A DNA stretch of 14,201 nt from Gemmatimonadaceae bacterium (lineage in GTDB: Bacteria > Gemmatimonadota > Gemmatimonadetes > Gemmatimonadales > Gemmatimonadaceae), in the NCBI GenBank assembly GCA_013820975.1, contig JACDHQ010000007.1:1-14201 (forward strand), in the 5' to 3' direction. Both the position numbers and the translations under genes were made by a program. A model generated the notes under the pieces. That model was not told the origin of the DNA, did no database searches, and saw only the letters and a list, made by a program, of their open reading frames with translations. Numbering within the stretch: the stretch's first letter is position 1; each line of letters starts with the position of its first letter. Shown here in pieces: positions 7,107-13,273 of this stretch.

Positions 7107-7141
7107 GGCGGGGGATGCAGCACCTCGCTGCATCCCCCGCC
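7107..7141 (-). terminator. Strong hairpin terminator between convergent genes
   Basis: A perfect 15-bp stem (7107-7121 with 7127-7141) has a 5-nt loop. Read on the minus strand it is followed by a T-rich stretch (TTGTTTTC), so it best serves as an intrinsic terminator for the LVIVD gene that ends at 7165. On the plus strand no T-tract follows, though the stem also lies just after the DUF4177 stop at 7091 and may work in both directions. Confidence 0.85.
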
Positions 7142-7164
7142 GTCATGCCGAACCGCGCCGCCGA

Positions 7165-9153
7165 TTACATCGCGGCGAGATCGCGCAGCGCGGCCGACAG
7201 CATCCGCACCTTTGCAGCGTCGCTCGAGCCGGCAGCATCACCACTGACCTGGGCCTGCAGCTGAGTGAGCGCCGTGCGGCGTCCAGCGCCCGACATCGAC
7301 TCGGCGCCCTGCAGTGCCTGCCGCACGGCGGCGATGCGCGTCGCCGGGAGGCCGCGCGACCGCTCGAGCTGGTCGACGTACGCCCGCGCGAGCGCGAACG
7401 ACGGCGGCCAGGTGAAGCGCGGCTGCCCCTGCGGGTTGAAGTACTCGAGCCGCACGGTGCGCGACGCATCGAGCTCGTTCTGCGACAGGAACCCGCTCGG
7501 CTGCAGCTGGAAGATGTCGAGTCCGCGGCTGATCTCGGAGCTCACCAGCACGCCGTTGTACCAGTACACCGACCACGAGCCGCCATTGCCCATCTGCGTC
7601 GAGTCCACGGGGCCGCGGTCATGGAATGCGATCTCCACCGGGTTGCGTGCGTCAGTCCAGTCGAAGACCGAGATGCCCCCCTGGTACCACGCCTGCACCA
7701 TCACGTCACGTCCAGGAATGGGGATGAGCGAGCCGTTGTGTGCCACGCAGTTCTCATACTGGGTCTGCGCCGCCGGCAGCTTGTAGTAGCTCTGGAACTC
7801 CATGCGGCCGTTCACGATCGCGAAGATCGCGTTGGCGCCCCACTCCTTCGGGTCGGTTGCGCGGCACTTCGGCTGGCCGCCGCCGCCCCACTCGTCCGAG
7901 AAGAGCACCTTGGTGCCGTCATTGTTGAACGTCGCCGAGTGCCAGTACGAGAAATTCGAGTCGGCGACCGCCGCGATGCGCACCGGGTTCTCCGGGTTGC
8001 GGATGTCGAGCAGCAGGCCGTAGCCCTCGCACGCGCCTCCTGCCAGTCCGATGGCAGGATAGACGGTGATGTCGTGGCACTGGGTCGGGCCGGGCTGCGG
8101 GCCCGTGTTCTCCGAGGGCGGGAACATCGTGGCGAGAATGCGCGGCAGTGCCGAACGGAGCGCCGCGCTGTCGGCGCCGGTCGGGTTGCCGCGGCCATTG
8201 CGGGCGCGGACGATGCTGTCGAGCAGCGGCGCCGTCACGCGCGACGAGAGCACACGCTCGCGGCCGAGGAACGTGCCCGTGAACTCACCGCGCGCACGGG
8301 CAGCGGCAAGCTCGGCCTGCTGGGCCGCGATGTCGCCCGGTGTGTCACCGTGGCGCGGCGGTGCGACGAGGTCGGTGAAGATTCGCGGCGAGCTCACGAT
8401 CGCGGCGCGCTCAGGGTTCGCGAGCGGAACCTTGATCACCTCGATCCGGAAGAGCGCCGAGTTGGGATCGACGCTCGGCGGCGCCGCGACGCAGCCCGGC
8501 AGCTCCTCGGGGGAGCGAATGCCCGACGAGCCCGAGACGTAGACGTACACGTTCTCGGTGTCGCGCGGATCGGCGAGCACGGTGTGCGTGTGCGATCCGC
8601 GGCAGGTCTGCACGTTGCCAACGTTGCGCGGGTTGCGGATGTCCGTGATGTCGAAGATGCGCAGGCCGCGCAGCCGCTCGGCGCTCACCGGCGCGGCGAC
8701 ACCCTGGCCACCGCAGTCGAGGCGCCCTGTCAGCCCCTCACCCGATACGAACAAAAGGTTCTTGTAGACCGAGACGTCACTCTGCGACGCGGGGCAGTAA
8801 AAGGCCGTCGCCACGCGCGGGTTCGCAGGATTGGAAATGTCCCAGACCTGGTAGCCGTTGTAGTTGCCCTGGATCGCGTAGTTGCCGGTAAAGGCAAGGT
8901 CGGAGTTGGTGACCCCCGCGAAGCGCTCGGGCGGCCGTGAGCGCGACAGCACGCGCAGGTTCCACGCGGCCTCGGCGGCGTCGTGCAGGCCGGCGCGCAG
9001 GCCGATACGCGGATCGGGGCTCGGCGGCGTGGTGGACATGTCGACTGCAGGGGCGGGCGTCATCGTGGCCGGCACGGGAGCACAGGCTGCGGCGGAGAGA
9101 AGCGCCGCGGCCAGCGACAACGTGCGGAGTGATGGCTGGTGCAGAAATCCCAT
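7165..9153 (-). CDS. LVIVD-repeat beta-propeller lipoprotein
   Basis: From ATG 9153 (GAGGA 7 nt upstream) the protein has 662 aa. Residues 1-24 are a lipoprotein signal (LSLAAALLSAAAC, Cys24), followed by a Pro/Thr-rich linker. Propeller-type repeats recur: YQVWDISNPANPRVA (101-115), LRIFDITDIRNPRNVG (164-179), LLLDIRNPENPVRIA (380-394) and ISVFDWTDARNPVEIAF (494-510). These are the LVIVD-type motif of extracellular bacterial proteins of unknown function. Between the second and third is an insertion (about 215-350) with an Ala-rich helix. The C-terminal 585-662 is helical. Histidines recur at matching blade positions: 188/190, 360, 405, 472 and 511. An upstream in-frame extension to 9369 is rejected because it has no signal and overlaps the neighbour. 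It lies 55 nt after the DUF305 gene, probably in one transcript. Confidence 0.88.
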   Translation of the reverse strand: MGFLHQPSLRTLSLAAALLSAAACAPVPATMTPAPAVDMSTTPPSPDPRIGLRAGLHDAAEAAWNLRVLSRSRPPERFAGVTNSDLAFTGNYAIQGNYNGYQVWDISNPANPRVATAFYCPASQSDVSVYKNLLFVSGEGLTGRLDCGGQGVAAPVSAERLRGLRIFDITDIRNPRNVGNVQTCRGSHTHTVLADPRDTENVYVYVSGSSGIRSPEELPGCVAAPPSVDPNSALFRIEVIKVPLANPERAAIVSSPRIFTDLVAPPRHGDTPGDIAAQQAELAAARARGEFTGTFLGRERVLSSRVTAPLLDSIVRARNGRGNPTGADSAALRSALPRILATMFPPSENTGPQPGPTQCHDITVYPAIGLAGGACEGYGLLLDIRNPENPVRIAAVADSNFSYWHSATFNNDGTKVLFSDEWGGGGQPKCRATDPKEWGANAIFAIVNGRMEFQSYYKLPAAQTQYENCVAHNGSLIPIPGRDVMVQAWYQGGISVFDWTDARNPVEIAFHDRGPVDSTQMGNGGSWSVYWYNGVLVSSEISRGLDIFQLQPSGFLSQNELDASRTVRLEYFNPQGQPRFTWPPSFALARAYVDQLERSRGLPATRIAAVRQALQGAESMSGAGRRTALTQLQAQVSGDAAGSSDAAKVRMLSAALRDLAAM

Positions 9154-9208
9154 TACATGGTCCTCGATGAGGGCGAGTGAGTGCTGCAGTGCTGCGTCGA
9201 GCGAGCGG

Positions 9209-9898
9209 TCACGGGGAGTCCGGTGCAGCCAGGACATCCGCGAGCATCCGTTCCATCCGGGCGATCTCCGTTCGCTGGTCGACCTGGACGTCCGACGCGA
9301 ACTTGAAGATCGTTTCGTCCTGCGCGGCGCCGTGGGTGCTGAACAGCTCATCCACCATCCCCACCGCACCGCGGTGATGCTGGATCATGAAGGTCAGGAA
9401 GAGCCGGTCGAAGTCCCAGCCGCGCGCGGCGTCGAGCCGCGTCATCTGCTCGTGGGTGAGCATGCCGGGCATCATCGTGTGTTCCTGTCCCGCCCCGTGG
9501 CCTGCGTGCAAACCCCCGGCCGCCGCATCGGGCACCGGCTGCTGCCGGTCGCGGAGCCATTGCTGCATGGTGGCGATCTCATCCTGCTGACCGCTGAGGA
9601 TGCGGCCGGCAAGCGTTCGCACAGTCGCGCTCGCCCCATGCGACGGCACAAGCTTCGCCATCTCCAGCGCCTGCGCATGATGGGGAATCATGTGCGTCAT
9701 GAAGCGAATGTCGGCCGCCGTGTAGGGGAGCCGGGCGCTATCGGCCCGCGCCCGCAGGATGGCCGCCGCCTGCCCCTGAGCGTGCACCGGTCCCGTCCGG
9801 ACCGGCTCGACGGGAGCGGTCGCGCGCGGTGAGCCACTGCAGCCTCCAGTGGCCGCCAGGAGCAGCGCCCCGGCAACCATCGTGATGCGAAACGTCAT
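9209..9898 (-). CDS. DUF305 lipoprotein, Met/His-rich
   Basis: The 229-aa product starts at ATG 9898 with GAGGGA five nt upstream. Its lipoprotein signal ends in ATGGC (Cys20). DUF305 is a ferritin-like helical family with two related halves, and both are visible: DIRFMTHMIPHHAQALEMA (63-81) and FDRLFLTFMIQHHRGAVGMVDE (163-184). Each half carries the family's HH pair (73-74; 174-175) and nearby methionines. The linker at 128-152 is rich in His and Met (GLHAGHGAGQEHTMMPGM). DUF305 genes often sit with copper-handling genes, so copper binding in the periplasm or on the outer surface is a fair inference. The open frame continues to 10351 across the haemoglobin gene, but that part is antisense noise. 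The LVIVD gene follows on the same strand. Confidence 0.93.
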   Translation of the reverse strand: MTFRITMVAGALLLAATGGCSGSPRATAPVEPVRTGPVHAQGQAAAILRARADSARLPYTAADIRFMTHMIPHHAQALEMAKLVPSHGASATVRTLAGRILSGQQDEIATMQQWLRDRQQPVPDAAAGGLHAGHGAGQEHTMMPGMLTHEQMTRLDAARGWDFDRLFLTFMIQHHRGAVGMVDELFSTHGAAQDETIFKFASDVQVDQRTEIARMERMLADVLAAPDSP

Positions 9899-9920
9899 CT
9901 CTGTCCCTCTCGGTTGATCC

Positions 9921-9947
9921 GCCGGGCCCCAGACGGGACGGCCCGGC
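9921..9947 (-). terminator. Hairpin between the haemoglobin and DUF305 genes
   Basis: GCCGGGCC (9921-9928) pairs perfectly with 9940-9947 around an 11-nt loop, in the 97-nt gap between the truncated haemoglobin gene and the DUF305 gene (both minus strand). It could attenuate the upstream transcript or sit in the DUF305 leader. The T-run lies on the plus-strand side, which does not suit minus-strand termination, so the role is uncertain. Confidence 0.35.
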
Positions 9948-9995
9948 CCTGTTTTCAGATAGTAGCTACCGGGCGCTGCATGGGCACCCCGGGTC

Positions 9996-10394
9996 TCATC
10001 CGCGCTCCGCCTCGTTCCGCATGTGGTCTGCCAGGCTGTACAGCTTCCGGCGCAGGTCCTCGCGGAGCTCCGGGGGCATCTCGTGCTCATCGAGCGCCTT
10101 GTCCATGCACCAGAGCCATTCGTCGCGCGCCTGGATGCCGATGCTGAAGGGAAAGTGCCGCATGCGAAGCCGCGGGTGACCGAACTTGTCCACGTACACC
10201 GGCGGCCCGCCGGTCCAACCCGTGAGAAAGAGGTAGAGCTTCTCGCGCGACGACTTGAGGCTCGTGGCGTGGAGCGCGCGCACCAGTTGCGCCTCGGGCG
10301 CGGAGTCCATGAGGTCGTAGAAGCGGTCGACGATCTTCCGGATGCCGGCATCGCCGCCGAGCTGCTCGTATGGAGTTGGGGCGGACGGGTTCAT
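9996..10394 (-). CDS. Group II truncated haemoglobin
   Basis: This 132-aa protein has the group II (trHbO) 2-on-2 globin fold signatures: YEQLGG near the start, FYDLMD with Tyr26 at B10, LTGWTGGPPVY, and GHPRLRMRHFPFSIG with His80 as the proximal (F8) haem ligand. Trp93 in DEWLWCM fits the family's invariant Trp G8. By alignment with known members, His42 falls near the CD1 position, usually Tyr or Phe, but this placement is approximate. Such proteins bind oxygen and nitric oxide and act in redox or NO defence. The start is ATG 10394, 9 nt after the stop of the HhH gene on the same strand, so the two are likely co-transcribed. No clear ribosome site is visible. Confidence 0.95.
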   Translation of the reverse strand: MNPSAPTPYEQLGGDAGIRKIVDRFYDLMDSAPEAQLVRALHATSLKSSREKLYLFLTGWTGGPPVYVDKFGHPRLRMRHFPFSIGIQARDEWLWCMDKALDEHEMPPELREDLRRKLYSLADHMRNEAERG

Positions 10395-10403
10395 GAGTGA
10401 AAG

Positions 10404-10979
10404 CTAGACCCCGGCTTTACCCCCTGCATGCGCCCAGAGTGCCTGCTCGGCATGCACGGGCATCAGCCCCAGCTGGGCGGCACGTTCCCGGATCGCGTGA
10501 GCATACCGGGCGTAACAGGCGGGGGTGAAGGCCACCTTCCCGAGTCCCGGCACCTGCGCGGCCACGACCTCGTCGAAGAAGGGGTAGGTCTCCGGCGCAG
10601 CAGCAGCCGCGACTGCCGATGCGGTGGCGGGCCCCACCCCGGCCAGCTCCGACAGCAGGGCGATCGGCCGCTTCGGATCCGGAATTGCCGCGATGGCCGC
10701 GCGGCTCGTCCGTTCGACCTGCGATTCATCGTTTCCGCGGACGAGGGCGAGGTTGCGCGCCCGCCACACCCCGCGTGCCATCTTCCACTCGGTGACCCGC
10801 ACGAGCTCGCGGTGCGTGATGTGCGGCTCGCCCCGGCCGGCGATCGCCACAGGAAGGTCGTTCCGGTACCAGCGATCGAGCTCGACGAGTGGCGCGACGC
10901 CCTGCCGTGCAATGACTCCCTCGTAGCTCTCGAGGGCCTGCTGCCAGGGGGCGAGGAGGTCAATAGCCCAAAGAGACAT
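10404..10979 (-). CDS. HhH DNA-glycosylase-like protein
   Basis: The 191-aa protein from ATG 10979 carries a helix-hairpin-helix motif at 109-127 (LSELAGVGPATASAVAAAA), followed by TYPFFDEVVAAQV at 131-143. In HhH-GPD glycosylases a catalytic Asp lies shortly after the hairpin within a similar context (for example LDGNV in MutY), so Asp136 is a candidate catalytic residue. No iron-sulfur cysteine cluster is present. An upstream helix motif, TEWKMARGVWRARNLALVR (63-81), resembles a conserved stretch in uncharacterised proteins seen in fungi and bacteria. It is shorter than classic glycosylases. The frame runs to 11600, but that part lies over the sigma gene. There is no Shine-Dalgarno before 10979 and the leader is C-rich, so the start is less certain. 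It precedes the haemoglobin gene. Confidence 0.75.
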   Translation of the reverse strand: MSLWAIDLLAPWQQALESYEGVIARQGVAPLVELDRWYRNDLPVAIAGRGEPHITHRELVRVTEWKMARGVWRARNLALVRGNDESQVERTSRAAIAAIPDPKRPIALLSELAGVGPATASAVAAAAAPETYPFFDEVVAAQVPGLGKVAFTPACYARYAHAIRERAAQLGLMPVHAEQALWAHAGGKAGV

Positions 10980-10980
10980 G

Positions 10981-11107
10981 TCGGGGGTCGGGGGTAGGGG
11001 GTTGGGGTAGAGATTAAAGGCGGAACGGCGCATCGTCACTCTGCACAGCCGTCGCCGCCCGACCGCCCGACCGCCGACCCCGGCCCCCCGACTCCCGACC
11101 CCCGACC
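10981..11107. repeat. G/C-run intergenic element with inverted arms and G-quadruplex potential
   Basis: The divergent gap between the HhH gene and the sigma gene (10980-11183) holds a G-rich arm on the plus strand with runs of 5, 5, 5 and 4 G (10983-11007), separated by 2-nt loops. A C-rich arm follows (runs of 4, 6, 3 and 5 C between 11078 and 11103). The 15 nt at 10981-10995 match the reverse complement of 11091-11105 at 14 positions, so the arms form an inverted repeat around a core of about 95 nt. The repeating GTCGGGGG unit looks like a dispersed extragenic repeat. A G-quadruplex could form at the HhH gene start. Confidence 0.7.
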
Positions 11108-11183
11108 GCTCCATTGTGACTTGCCAGCCCCTCTCCGGGTTCGGCTGGTCGGATGAGAGCAGTACGCCAGACCCTCCCCAGTC

Positions 11184-11726
11184 GTGATACACGTCGATCC
11201 AGCAACACTCGCCCAGGCGAAAGCCGGCGATCTCGAAGCCTTCGCCGTCATCGTGCGGTTGTACCAGCCGCGATGCCTCCGCTTTGCGCGCAGCATGCTG
11301 CGCAGCGCGGAGGATGCGGAGGAGGCGGTGCAGGATGCATGGATGCGCGTGTATCGCGCGCTTCCGCGGTATCAGGACCAGGAACGGTTCGACTCGTGGC
11401 TCTTCCGCATCCTTGCGAATCGCTGCCGCACGCGCAGCGGCCGCATGGTGCGCGATGCGAAGACGATGCTGCACGACCACCCCGCGATGGAGCTCGCGGA
11501 AACGGCCCATCCGGCCGAGCAGGACGCCTGGCGCGAGGAGATTGCCTTCGCGCTGGGCGAGTTGCCGGAGGCGCAGCGGGAGGCGTTCCTGCTGCATCAC
11601 GTGGAAGGGTTCGCCTACGAAGAGATTGCCGCGTTGAGCGGCCTTGGAGTCTCAGCCTTGAAGATGCGAGTGAAGCGCGCGTGTGATTACCTGCGCGGAC
11701 GACTGCAGGAGGTGGCCCGTGACTGA
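11184..11726 (+). CDS. ECF RNA polymerase sigma factor
   Basis: The 180-aa product is a full-length extracytoplasmic-function sigma factor. The sigma-2 region covers about 18-85, with DAEEAVQDAWMRVYRALPRY (45-64) at the -10 recognition and core-binding part and FDSWLFRILANRC (69-81) typical of region 2.4. Sigma-4 covers about 118-172: LPEAQREAFLLHHVEGFAYEEIAALSG (127-153) then the recognition helix VSALKMRVKRACDYLR (156-171). The linker is short, with no extra domain. The start is GTG 11184; no Shine-Dalgarno is evident, and no later start keeps region 2 whole. The next gene overlaps its end by 8 nt, as expected for a sigma/anti-sigma pair, so its activity is probably held by that membrane partner. 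Confidence 0.95.
   Translation: MIHVDPATLAQAKAGDLEAFAVIVRLYQPRCLRFARSMLRSAEDAEEAVQDAWMRVYRALPRYQDQERFDSWLFRILANRCRTRSGRMVRDAKTMLHDHPAMELAETAHPAEQDAWREEIAFALGELPEAQREAFLLHHVEGFAYEEIAALSGLGVSALKMRVKRACDYLRGRLQEVARD
11707..11712 (+). promoter_or_regulatory. Strong ribosome binding site inside the sigma gene
   Basis: AGGAGG lies 6 nt before GTG 11719 and within the last codons of the sigma gene. It fixes the start of the anti-sigma-like gene at 11719 rather than the upstream ATG at 11683, and implies coupled translation. Confidence 0.8.
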
Positions 11727-12480
11727 TGACGAGATGAACGCTGGCGACATGGACCACGTCGAGATGCCGGACGTGGCGAACGATGAGACCCTGCGGGACG
11801 TGGTGGCTGCACTGAGCGCCCTCCCGGTGGTAAAGGAGTCGGACATCCAGGCGATCGTCGCGCGCGCCGCGGCCCAGGCCGCGGAGGGGGGCAGGCGCAC
11901 GGGCCGGGGCTCGTCGGCGCGGCCAAACCGCGACCCCCGCGAGCCGGCAGGGGTGATCCCGCTCCGTCCGTCGCGCCCACGCTGGTTCACTTCCATCCCG
12001 CTCGCTGCCGCCGCGGCGCTCGTCCTCGCTGCCGGCATCGGCGGCTTCCTGCTCAGCAACGCCGTGAGCGGCCGTGGCACCACGGGCACCACGGGCACCA
12101 CGGGCGCCACTGGCACGGGCGGTGCCGTCGCGACGTTCGACGCGGCCCCTGCGCACGACGCTGGATCGCTACCCGTGAGCACTGTCGCCGCCGATCCCTC
12201 GGCCGAGGCGCCGGTCGTGACGCAGTTCGTGCTCGATGCGCCGGCAGCGGCGGCGGTGTCGCTCGTCGGCGCCTTCAATGGCTGGGATGCCGACGCGACA
12301 CCGCTCGTGCGCGACGCGGCGACCGGTCTCTGGACCGTGTCGCTGCCGCTTGCTCCCGGGCGCCACGTCTATGCCTTCATGGTGAACGACAGCACGCTGA
12401 CGCTCGATCCGCGGGCACCCGCCACCAGCGACCCGGAACTCGGCGCCATCGGCTCGGTCATCCTCGTGGGGACCCCGTGA
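11719..12480 (+). CDS. Putative anti-sigma membrane protein with CBM48-like outer domain
   Basis: From GTG 11719 the product has 253 aa. The N-terminal cytoplasmic part (1-90) is acidic then basic and carries a helix near 22-55 (ETLRDVVAALSALPVV), the region expected to hold the sigma factor, although no ZAS zinc motif is seen. One membrane helix lies near 93-114. A Gly/Thr linker encoded by a 9-bp repeat follows. Residues 166-253 form an Ig-like glycogen-binding (AMPK/CBM48, isoamylase N-terminal) domain: VSLVGAFNGWDADATPL (180-196), GLWTVSLPLAPGRHVYAFMVN (203-223), then DPRAPATSD. FNGW and the aromatic/hydrophobic strand pattern are typical. The anti-sigma role is inferred from the 8-nt overlap with the sigma gene and from topology; carbohydrate binding is inferred from the domain. 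Confidence 0.8.
   Translation: MTDDEMNAGDMDHVEMPDVANDETLRDVVAALSALPVVKESDIQAIVARAAAQAAEGGRRTGRGSSARPNRDPREPAGVIPLRPSRPRWFTSIPLAAAAALVLAAGIGGFLLSNAVSGRGTTGTTGTTGATGTGGAVATFDAAPAHDAGSLPVSTVAADPSAEAPVVTQFVLDAPAAAAVSLVGAFNGWDADATPLVRDAATGLWTVSLPLAPGRHVYAFMVNDSTLTLDPRAPATSDPELGAIGSVILVGTP
12076..12111 (+). repeat. 9-bp tandem repeat in the periplasmic linker
   Basis: GGCACCACG occurs three times in a row (12076-12102), followed by one degenerate copy. It encodes the Gly-Thr-Thr linker between the membrane helix and the CBM48-like domain. In-frame copy changes would alter linker length without breaking the gene. Confidence 0.9.
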
Positions 12481-13196
12481 TGCAGCACTTCATCCTCAGG
12501 GCGCCTGGAATCGCGGCGCTGGCGCTCGTCGCCCTCGCGACGACGGTCGAAGCGCAGGCCGGTTCAGCAGCAGCGCATCGCCGGCTCCAGCAATCGCTCG
12601 ACGCCCAGACGTATCGTGCGGTGGCGGCCGTGTTCGAAAAGGCGCGCGAGCGCGGCGTCCCGGTGGAACCGCTCGTCAATCGTGCGCTGCAGGCCACGCT
12701 GCACCGCACCCCCGGACCGCAGATCAGCGCCGCCATCAGCACGCTGGCCGATCGCCTCGGCGTCGCCAAGGCGGCGCTCGGGCCCGGATCGAGCGATGCC
12801 GAGATCTCGGCCGGTGCCGACGCACTGGCGCGCGGAGTGCCGCGGGAGACGCTCGTGCAGATCCGCACCCTGTCGCCCGGACGCCCGGTGACGGTGCCAC
12901 TCGGTGTTCTGACCGAGCTCGTGGCCCGTGATGTCACCGTGGGACGCGCGTCGCAGATGGTTGTGGCGCTGCTCCGAAACGGCGCGACGCCCGCGCAACT
13001 CGTGTCGCTGAGCGACGACGTGAAGCACGACATCGACGCCGGGATCGCTGCGGGCGCGGCGCTCGACATCCGCACCCGCGGTGCGCTGGGGACACTCGAG
13101 CAGGGGCTCGGTGACGGTCGCGCCGTCCTGCCCGCGACGCCAGGCCCGGGCGAACGGGGAGGCAACGAGCCGCGCAAGGCACCGCGGAAACCGTAG
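12480..13196 (+). CDS. Exported helical protein of unknown function
   Basis: I do not recognise a named family. From ATG 12480 the product has 238 aa, with a signal peptide (about 1-26, hydrophobic 9-20, ending VEAQA). The mature part is helical, with recurring units of about 35 residues that contain a short G-V or G-A turn: ARERGVPVEPLVNRAL, ADRLGVAKAALG, ALARGVPRETLVQIRTL and LLRNGATPAQLVSL. This could be a helical-repeat scaffold. The C-terminus is polar and rich in Pro, Gly and Arg. Its ATG overlaps the stop of the anti-sigma-like gene by one base (TGATG); an in-frame GTG at 12477 is the alternative. It is probably part of the sigma operon and acts in the periplasm. Confidence 0.75.
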   Translation: MQHFILRAPGIAALALVALATTVEAQAGSAAAHRRLQQSLDAQTYRAVAAVFEKARERGVPVEPLVNRALQATLHRTPGPQISAAISTLADRLGVAKAALGPGSSDAEISAGADALARGVPRETLVQIRTLSPGRPVTVPLGVLTELVARDVTVGRASQMVVALLRNGATPAQLVSLSDDVKHDIDAGIAAGAALDIRTRGALGTLEQGLGDGRAVLPATPGPGERGGNEPRKAPRKP

Positions 13197-13223
13197 GTCG
13201 CCGGCGCAGTGCGCGAACTGTGC

Positions 13224-13263
13224 ATGCCCCCGTCCGCAGTGGCTGACCTGCGGACGGGGGCAT
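13224..13263 (+). terminator. Perfect 16-bp hairpin after the sigma operon
   Basis: The stem 13224-13239 is exactly complementary to 13248-13263, with an 8-nt loop, 27 nt after the stop at 13196. No T-tract follows on the plus strand. It ends 10 nt before the ATG at 13274, so it may end the sigma operon, form the leader of the next gene, or both. Confidence 0.75.
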
Positions 13264-13273
13264 ATCATGTGTC

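Noticed and set aside
7021..8940. Long plus-strand open frame (639 codons) opposite the LVIVD gene
   Set aside because: It is the antisense of a clear lipoprotein gene with signal and repeats, has an Arg/His/Ala-rich composition without domains, and reflects GC-driven lack of stops.
9899..10351. N-terminal extension of the DUF305 gene
   Set aside because: It overlaps the truncated haemoglobin gene out of frame; the lipoprotein signal and ribosome site place the start at 9898.
11041..11112. Repeated CCGAC units considered as a CRISPR-like array
   Set aside because: Units are short and irregular, with no spacers of constant length and no cas genes nearby.
10980..11600. N-terminal extension of the HhH gene
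   Set aside because: The extension runs over the intergenic repeat and antisense to the sigma gene; protein-like sequence begins only at ATG 10979.
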